Positions 5,316-9,577 of a stretch of 9,577 bases of DNA are shown here, one piece after another (within the stretch, counting starts at the first letter, position 1; each line of letters starts with the position of its first letter). The notes below the pieces were generated by a model. The model was not told where the DNA came from, searched no databases, and saw nothing but the letters and a program-made list of their open reading frames with translations. A program made the translations under genes and the position numbers. This stretch comes from Gammaproteobacteria bacterium (lineage in GTDB: Bacteria; Pseudomonadota; Gammaproteobacteria; Chromatiales; Chromatiaceae): the NCBI GenBank assembly GCA_024277555.1, contig JAJRUY010000135.1, forward strand, positions 1-9,577, in the 5' to 3' direction.

Positions 5316-6216
5316 AGAGTTCTTGCACCGTGCCGGTGGTTTCACCCATGGCCGGCAAGGCATGCCCTGGGGAGAAAAAGGCATCACCATTGATTTTCTC
5401 GGCGGCCCCTATGTATTCGATGGACTGAACCAGGCGCAGGTAAATGTCATCAAGCGGCGTTTCTCGGATTTAATCTATACTGCACCGAACGGGGAATCCC
5501 CGGTCATCCACACACATATCTACAAACTGCCGGAAACATACTTCAAAATCATCGATACCAGAGGCTGGGAATACCAGCTGGATTTCGATTACCAGCAAAA
5601 ATACCTGCGCATCGCTGGCCTGAGGTTCCTTGCCCATATACAGCTGGAGCCCCATATTGAGGCCTGGATGTGGACGCCAGATGACAATGAACTGGTTGCC
5701 AACAGCGCGTTTGAAAACATTTTCCGGATAATCGTCGCATACCGATTGCTGGCGCTGGGAGGCATGGTGCTGCACAGCGCTGGTCTTGCACAAAATAATA
5801 TGGCCTGGCTGTTTATCGGGCGCTCCGGCGCTGGCAAATCCACCATCTCCAAACTGGGTGAAAGTGCGGATCTGACCATACTCAGTGATGACATGAATGC
5901 CATTGTCCTGCAGGATGACCACTACCTGACAGAGCAACTACCCTTTGCCGGAGAACATGGGCAAACCGCACTCACCAAAGGAAAATTTTCTGTGCAGGCA
6001 GTATATTACCTGCAAAAATCCGAACAAAACAGGCTAAGGGAAACACCAGCCGCCAAGCGCCTGGCTGAACTGATGGTTTGCAGTCCGTTTGTTAATTCCG
6101 ACCCTTACAGATATGCTGTTCTGGCTCGAAACCTTGCAGCCCTCAGAAAAAAAATCGGCGGCGGAAACCTGGAATTCCGCCTTGATGGCGGCTTTCAAAA
6201 ACTTCTGGAAAGGTAG
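5302..6216 (+). CDS. HPr kinase-related (HprK-like) P-loop protein of the RiPP cassette
   Basis: The N-terminal half (about 1-150 of 304) is a poorly conserved beta-rich domain. The C-terminal half begins GGMVLHSAGLA (153-163) and has a Walker A loop GRSGAGKST (173-181) and an acidic Walker B-like LSDDMN (194-199), the arrangement of HPrK-like kinases. A DD pair is the usual catalytic site in HprK/P. Full HprK/P features such as the HPr-binding signature are not recognisable, so HPr is unlikely to be the substrate. Relatives in paeninodin-type lasso clusters phosphorylate the C-terminal Ser of the precursor; the peptide encoded downstream ends in Ser-Ser, so the same role is plausible but unproven. 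GTG 5302 overlaps the previous gene by 14 bases. ATG 5361, which would give MPWGEKGITIDFLGG, is a reasonable alternative start. The stop is six bases before pqqD. Confidence 0.8.
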   Translation: MQFAEEFLHRAGGFTHGRQGMPWGEKGITIDFLGGPYVFDGLNQAQVNVIKRRFSDLIYTAPNGESPVIHTHIYKLPETYFKIIDTRGWEYQLDFDYQQKYLRIAGLRFLAHIQLEPHIEAWMWTPDDNELVANSAFENIFRIIVAYRLLALGGMVLHSAGLAQNNMAWLFIGRSGAGKSTISKLGESADLTILSDDMNAIVLQDDHYLTEQLPFAGEHGQTALTKGKFSVQAVYYLQKSEQNRLRETPAAKRLAELMVCSPFVNSDPYRYAVLARNLAALRKKIGGGNLEFRLDGGFQKLLER

Positions 6217-6222
6217 CCTTTC

Positions 6223-6507
6223 ATGTCAGTTACTCCCTCCACTGTGTTGCAACTGAGTTCCGATGTCCGCCAAACCCGCCTTGCTGACGAAGGCATTGTC
6301 CTGCTCCAGAATGATGGCGAGATTCTGGTGGTAAATGAAGTTGCAATTCGTTTCATTGAGTTGATCGACGGCAGCACGAGCATGGATGGATTGACAGATT
6401 TGCTGCTGCGGGAATACCAGGTTGAGCGTGATACGCTGTTTTCCGACCTTGCAGAATATGCGCAGGAACTGTTGAGCCAGGGCGTACTGACCGAGACTGA
6501 AGCATGA
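6223..6507 (+). CDS. PqqD family peptide chaperone (RRE domain protein)
   Basis: A 94-residue stand-alone PqqD/RRE protein. It shows the family pattern: EGIVLLQNDGEILVVNEVA (about 25-43), then IRFIELIDGSTSMDGLTDLL (44-63), a helix around YQVERDTLFSDLAEYAQEL and a closing LLSQGVL. This is the winged helix-turn-helix that binds the leader of a precursor peptide as an edge strand and brings it to the radical SAM enzyme. In PQQ synthesis PqqD does this for PqqA and PqqE; no other pqq gene is seen here, so the symbol pqqD is not assigned. AAAGG at 6209-6213 is nine bases before the ATG, and the stop overlaps the next start as ATGA, so partner and enzyme are made together. Confidence 0.92.
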   Translation: MSVTPSTVLQLSSDVRQTRLADEGIVLLQNDGEILVVNEVAIRFIELIDGSTSMDGLTDLLLREYQVERDTLFSDLAEYAQELLSQGVLTETEA

Positions 6508-7553
6508 GCAGTTTTGCAGAAAAAATGCGCCAGACCTGGGAGCAGAACATTCTGTTCTCCGTGTTGCTGGAACTTACCTACAGCTGCAATCTGGATTGCG
6601 TGTTTTGCTACAATTACAAAGCCCTGCCGGGAAAAACACTAAGCCGTGAGCAGTATCTGGCGCTTTTCCGGGAGCTGAGAAAGATGGGGGTTCTGAATCT
6701 GATTTTCAGCGGCGGCGAGCCTCTGGCCCACAAGGACTTTTTCTTTCTTGGTCGCCAGGCCAGGGACATGGGCTTTGTAATCAGGATCAAATCCAACGGC
6801 CATGCCCTGCACTCTGTAACCGCAAAACGCCTGAAAGAAGAGCTGGATCCATTCATCATTGAAATCAGCATCCACGGCGCATGCGCCGAAACCCATGACA
6901 GGCAAACCCGGGTGCAAGGCAGCTTCGATCAACTGATCAGGAACCTGCATGCTCTGAAAGCACTTAAACTCCGGTTTCAACTCAACAGCGTATTGACCTG
7001 CTGGAATGAAAGCGAACTTGCGGCAATGTACCGCCTCGCCAAAGAATTTGAGGCGCCACTGAAATTCGACAGCCAGATAACGCCAAAGGATAATGGCGAC
7101 CTGTCCCCACTGGAGCTTGCCCCCAGTGAACAGGGCTTGCGCAATCTGCTCCACATGCAGCTGCAATCCACCCGGGAAACGCAGGTACAGAAAACAGGGA
7201 GCACCACGCAAACCCGGACTTACTGTGGAGCCGGCACTTCCACCATCGCCATTGATCCCGTCGGCAACATATACCCCTGTGTGCAATGGCGGCAGGCCAT
7301 CGGCAATGTGCATGAGCAAAACATTCGACAGACCTGGGAGGACAACACCGCCCTGACCTGCATCCGCAAGACCAACGAACAGGCGCATCAGAATTTACTT
7401 GCGCAGGGTGGAAAAGCAGCTTTTGGCTCGTTTTGCCCCGGCGTGGCGGATCTTGTCAGTGGAGATGCCTCGCTTGTCTATCCTTCTGTGCTGTTGCGCA
7501 GTAAACTACGCACAGAGATTTTGAACAGCATAGACATGCAAAAGGTCAAATGA
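6504..7553 (+). CDS. Radical SAM/SPASM peptide-modifying enzyme
   Basis: A 349-residue enzyme expected to cleave S-adenosylmethionine with a [4Fe-4S] cluster and modify the peptide made downstream. The cluster motif is CNLDCVFC (C28, C32, C35), and SGGEP (69-73) is the SAM-binding GGE motif. The C-terminal part has an SPASM/twitch region: C241, then IDPVGNIYPC ending at C259, AIGNV (266-269), C286 and FCPG with C311. Four such cysteines would ligate one auxiliary cluster, fewer than the seven or so in full SPASM domains such as anSME. C127 and C166 are additional. PqqE-like and sactipeptide or ranthipeptide maturases share this layout. The reaction (thioether, carbon-carbon bond or epimerisation) cannot be read from sequence. 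ATG 6504 overlaps the PqqD stop; the end overlaps the peptide gene by four bases. Confidence 0.93.
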   Translation: MSSFAEKMRQTWEQNILFSVLLELTYSCNLDCVFCYNYKALPGKTLSREQYLALFRELRKMGVLNLIFSGGEPLAHKDFFFLGRQARDMGFVIRIKSNGHALHSVTAKRLKEELDPFIIEISIHGACAETHDRQTRVQGSFDQLIRNLHALKALKLRFQLNSVLTCWNESELAAMYRLAKEFEAPLKFDSQITPKDNGDLSPLELAPSEQGLRNLLHMQLQSTRETQVQKTGSTTQTRTYCGAGTSTIAIDPVGNIYPCVQWRQAIGNVHEQNIRQTWEDNTALTCIRKTNEQAHQNLLAQGGKAAFGSFCPGVADLVSGDASLVYPSVLLRSKLRTEILNSIDMQKVK

Positions 7554-7732
7554 CGATGAAAAGGACAAAAACAGGTACGCAGGAAGTGGCAGAAAAGGCC
7601 GCTCCCAGAAAACCCTACAGCAAGCCCAGCACCCTGAGCCGGGAACCATTGGAAGCCATGGCTGTGGTGTGTTCCGGGCCTACAGCGAAGGCTACTCCTT
7701 TTGGCTGCAATCTTGGCCCCATTTCATCCTGA
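7550..7732 (+). CDS. Candidate RiPP precursor peptide, 60 residues, two-cysteine core
   Basis: Last gene of the cassette. Residues 1-22 are basic and polar (leader). KPYSKP at 21-26 contains the YxxP motif that RRE domains bind in many leaders, followed by TLSREPLEAM. The C-terminal AVVCSGPTAKATPFGCNLGP (38-57), then ISS, is small-residue-rich with C41 and C53, eleven residues apart, and is the likely core. It is hydrophilic with no membrane segment or signal peptide and ends in Ser-Ser. AAAGG (7541-7545) can serve ATG 7550 (overlapping the radical SAM stop as ATGA) or ATG 7556 (two residues shorter). I do not recognise a named precursor family. The evidence is position, coupling, leader motif and composition. 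A chance ORF is unlikely given the motif. A single copy is present and no second precursor was found nearby. Confidence 0.75.
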   Translation: MTMKRTKTGTQEVAEKAAPRKPYSKPSTLSREPLEAMAVVCSGPTAKATPFGCNLGPISS

Positions 7733-7747
7733 ACACCAGGATGGCGT

Positions 7748-7775
7748 AACCGGTAGCAATTCACGGTTCTTTTCT
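7748..7775 (+). terminator. Weak possible terminator after the RiPP cassette
   Basis: A five-base stem AACCG (7748-7752) with CGGTT (7764-7768) and an eleven-base loop is followed by CTTTTCTATT on the plus strand. It lies 15 bases after the peptide stop codon. The stem is short and the loop large, so it would be weak. The rest of the 73-base convergent gap (7733-7805) shows nothing else. Confidence 0.3.
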
Positions 7776-7805
7776 ATTCTGATCTCCAGAAACCTTTCAG
7801 GCACT

Positions 7806-9577
7806 CTATTGTAGCGCCATTACACATACTCCTGGCCCTGCGCGAAACTCTCCCCTGACTCCAAACCCGCTTTTCAGCTCAATGCCAGGAGCGCAGAAGC
7901 GCACGCTTGCGCCGGTTTCCACTTCGGTATTTGATGCTTCCAGATAACTTGAGGCGGCGCATTCACGATCCTGATCAATAACCTCATCATTCAATTTCAC
8001 CCTGCGTCCAACACACTGCGTGGCGCCACCTGTTCCCGCTTCCTCTCCGACAAGATCATTTGACTGATTGGCGCCGGCATTGGTGATGCGCTGGCTTTTC
8101 GCCGCGCCGGGACGAATCCTCACCGCCGGATCACCCAGCAAAGTGTAAACCTTTGGCATATAGTTTATCTGGTTCGCAGGCGCATAGGCCTGAAGTGCGG
8201 CGACAATAGCATCTCCCAGCACTGCATGGCCGTCAGTGTACACTGCCTGCAACAATGCACGATTCAGCTCCACCGCGCTGGCATTTTGCGACAGGCCGGT
8301 GGGCGCCCACATGGCAATCACCCCCGCATCCGTACCCACCACCAATTGTTCGCCCAGGCTGTCCATACCCGCCAGGGCATGCCGGTTGACCACACAGCTC
8401 AATGCCGTCATCACCGGGGTTTGGGTGTTGTCAAGGGCTTGCACATGGGCGGAAGTAAGAATCCCCTCAGCCGCCAGCGTGTCAGTTCCCCCATGCCCCA
8501 GGTAATTGATCAGCCCCCTGCCATCATTCAGCGCCTCCAGCAGATCATCATGAGCCTTGCCGGGATCTGTGGCATCCAGGTAGATGTCCTGCGTGGCCAA
8601 CAGCATGTCCGGAATTTCCGGCTTGAGGGCATCATTACTGTCAGCCGGAAAATTTCCGGCAGTTACATCTGCATCATCCGCCACCAGTTGCACCAGCCGG
8701 TCGACAACAAGCCCTGATTCCCAGGCCTGCAGCTTGGCCAGATATGCAAGCAGTTCCACATTGGTTCGAACCGGTATTCTGCCCACAGCCACTCGCGGCG
8801 CATTCCCGCGCATGGCGCCGTAGAGGTTGTCCGCCGCAAACATGCCATCGGGCGTTCCGATCAACATCGCCGGCACTTTATGGTCATCCCTTACTCCACC
8901 GAGCAAGTGACGGTGGTCATAGCTGCTGTCACCAGCCAATGCCAGATAACGCGGCGCCACCAGCCAGTAATCACGGGCATAGCTTACAAACCGTGAAATG
9001 GCAGCCGGGTCTTCGATGCCGTGGTTGAATGCAAGATAGATTTCCTCCAGGGTCACTACCCTGGCAATCAGCCCGGAGGTGGCGCGATAATCCGCCAATG
9101 CCTGGGCTGCATCCTTCAGCTCTGCTGGCGCAACAACCAGATAGTCTGCCTGGTTTGCGGGTGTATGCAACTGCGGCTCGGTATAGCCTTGCAGCCATGC
9201 CGGCGCTTTGACGGCTCCATCCTCAACAAGGATGAAGCCTCCCTCGCCTCCTGTGATGAAACTTGCCCGGTAGCCACTGGCGGAAACAGAAGCTTCCAGG
9301 GAAATATTTTCTATCAACACGGGCCGCCCGGGATTGTCGATACGCATGACTCGCACCGCGGTACCGCTAAGACCATCAATGGTTGCCACCGTGTCGGTAT
9401 CGACACTGAAATGCAATATCCCGTTTTGCGCTCTCAGGTTGCGGGGATAATGAATATCAAAGCTATTGAAATAGACATAGCTGTCCACCTCGGGAATATC
9501 CGGATGCGTCAGCATCAGCGTATTGCCGCCCTCCGTGAGCACACCGGATGGCACCATGAGATACCCCATATGCGGCA
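7806..9577 (-). CDS. Gingipain-like C25 family cysteine peptidase, C-terminal part (5' end beyond right edge)
   Basis: The frame is open through the window's right edge, so the ATG at 9569 is probably internal and the signal sequence is unseen. Counting from that Met: residues 1-90 look like the beta domain before many C25 peptidases (NTLMLTHPDI, YVYFNSFDIHYPR). The catalytic region runs about 143-488: LVVAPAELKDAA; LALAGDSSYDHR (209-220); the histidine motif INYLGHGG with H359; the cysteine motif MTALSC with C392; and the closing LLGDPAVRI (478-485). Both catalytic residues are present. A tail of about 100 residues follows, with four cysteines (C519, C537, C559, C582) and VRFCAPGIELKSGFGVRGEF (556-575), like the beta-rich PGF-type C-terminal motifs of secreted proteins. 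Probably exported. It converges on the RiPP cassette and is not in its operon; any joint role is speculative. Confidence 0.88.
   Translation of the reverse strand, partial: PHMGYLMVPSGVLTEGGNTLMLTHPDIPEVDSYVYFNSFDIHYPRNLRAQNGILHFSVDTDTVATIDGLSGTAVRVMRIDNPGRPVLIENISLEASVSASGYRASFITGGEGGFILVEDGAVKAPAWLQGYTEPQLHTPANQADYLVVAPAELKDAAQALADYRATSGLIARVVTLEEIYLAFNHGIEDPAAISRFVSYARDYWLVAPRYLALAGDSSYDHRHLLGGVRDDHKVPAMLIGTPDGMFAADNLYGAMRGNAPRVAVGRIPVRTNVELLAYLAKLQAWESGLVVDRLVQLVADDADVTAGNFPADSNDALKPEIPDMLLATQDIYLDATDPGKAHDDLLEALNDGRGLINYLGHGGTDTLAAEGILTSAHVQALDNTQTPVMTALSCVVNRHALAGMDSLGEQLVVGTDAGVIAMWAPTGLSQNASAVELNRALLQAVYTDGHAVLGDAIVAALQAYAPANQINYMPKVYTLLGDPAVRIRPGAAKSQRITNAGANQSNDLVGEEAGTGGATQCVGRRVKLNDEVIDQDRECAASSYLEASNTEVETGASVRFCAPGIELKSGFGVRGEFRAGPGVCVMALQ

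Larger units (their letters stand above)
4887..7732 (+). other. Putative RiPP biosynthetic cassette (S26-like peptidase, HPrK-like, PqqD, radical SAM/SPASM, precursor peptide)
   Basis: Five plus-strand genes run head to tail with a 14-base overlap, a six-base gap and two ATGA overlaps, so they are almost certainly one translationally coupled operon. Together they supply a peptide, a peptide-binding RRE protein, a radical SAM modifying enzyme, a kinase-like protein and a peptidase-like protein. No transporter or regulator is included. The operon is bounded by divergent gacA on the left and a convergent C25 peptidase gene on the right. Gene types overlap with the SynChlorMet cassettes (HPrK-related, PqqD-related and radical SAM proteins) and with lasso-peptide clusters that carry HPrK-like kinases, but no lasso cyclase (asparagine-synthetase-like) or B2 protease is present here. 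Confidence 0.75.

Noticed and set aside
6639..7388. 249-codon minus-strand frame opposite the radical SAM gene
   Set aside because: Shadow of a gene with clear CxxxCxxC and SPASM motifs; the product has no recognisable features.
4887..7732. Reading the cassette as PQQ or lasso peptide biosynthesis
   Set aside because: For PQQ, PqqA with its E-x3-Y motif, PqqB and PqqC are absent. For a lasso peptide, the asparagine-synthetase-like cyclase and transglutaminase-like protease are absent.

Overview
The window looks like a chromosomal segment of a gammaproteobacterium of moderate GC. The best evidence is the left two thirds, read on the minus strand: a GacA/UvrY-type response regulator, then uvrC, pgsA, tRNA-Gly(GCC) and tRNA-Cys(GCA). 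This is the E. coli order uvrY-uvrC-pgsA-glyW-cysT(-leuZ), known from many Gammaproteobacteria. I cannot name a genus.

Layout, left to right. (1) Positions 1-245, minus: N-terminal part of a probable tyrosine-recombinase (phage or island integrase) gene running off the left edge. It starts 184 bases beyond the 3' end of tRNA-Cys, the usual arrangement of an integrative element inserted in a tRNA gene. The tRNA-Leu that follows tRNA-Cys in E. coli is not in the window. (2) 374-646: two tRNA genes, each followed by a rho-independent terminator. (3) 684-3082: pgsA and uvrC, translationally coupled through TAATG. (4) 3083-3491: a non-coding gap filled by a MITE-like element with perfect 23-bp inverted ends and by a second long hairpin that also looks like a terminator. 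(5) 3492-4771: a gacA-like regulator overlapping a family 5 uracil-DNA glycosylase gene by ATGA. (6) 4887-7732, plus strand, divergent from gacA: a compact five-gene cassette encoding an S26-like peptidase, an HPr-kinase-like ATPase, a PqqD-type peptide-binding protein, a radical SAM/SPASM enzyme and a 60-residue peptide. (7) 7806-9577, minus, convergent with the cassette: the C-terminal 590 or so residues of a gingipain-like C25 cysteine peptidase, truncated by the right edge.

The most interesting part is the cassette at 4887-7732. It has the parts of a RiPP (ribosomally made, post-translationally modified peptide) pathway. The 60-residue peptide carries a KPYSKP leader motif of the YxxP kind that PqqD-like RRE domains recognise. 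The PqqD protein would present it to the radical SAM enzyme, whose likely targets are in a C-terminal core with two cysteines. The HPrK-like protein is a candidate peptide kinase (the peptide ends in Ser-Ser), and the S26-like protein a candidate leader peptidase, unusual in having Cys where the catalytic Ser should be. All genes overlap or nearly touch, and no transporter lies in the window. The modification chemistry and the product are inference; the gene content and motifs are read directly from the sequence. Shared gene types recall the SynChlorMet cassettes (PqqD-like, HPrK-like and radical SAM proteins), but the gene set here is not identical.
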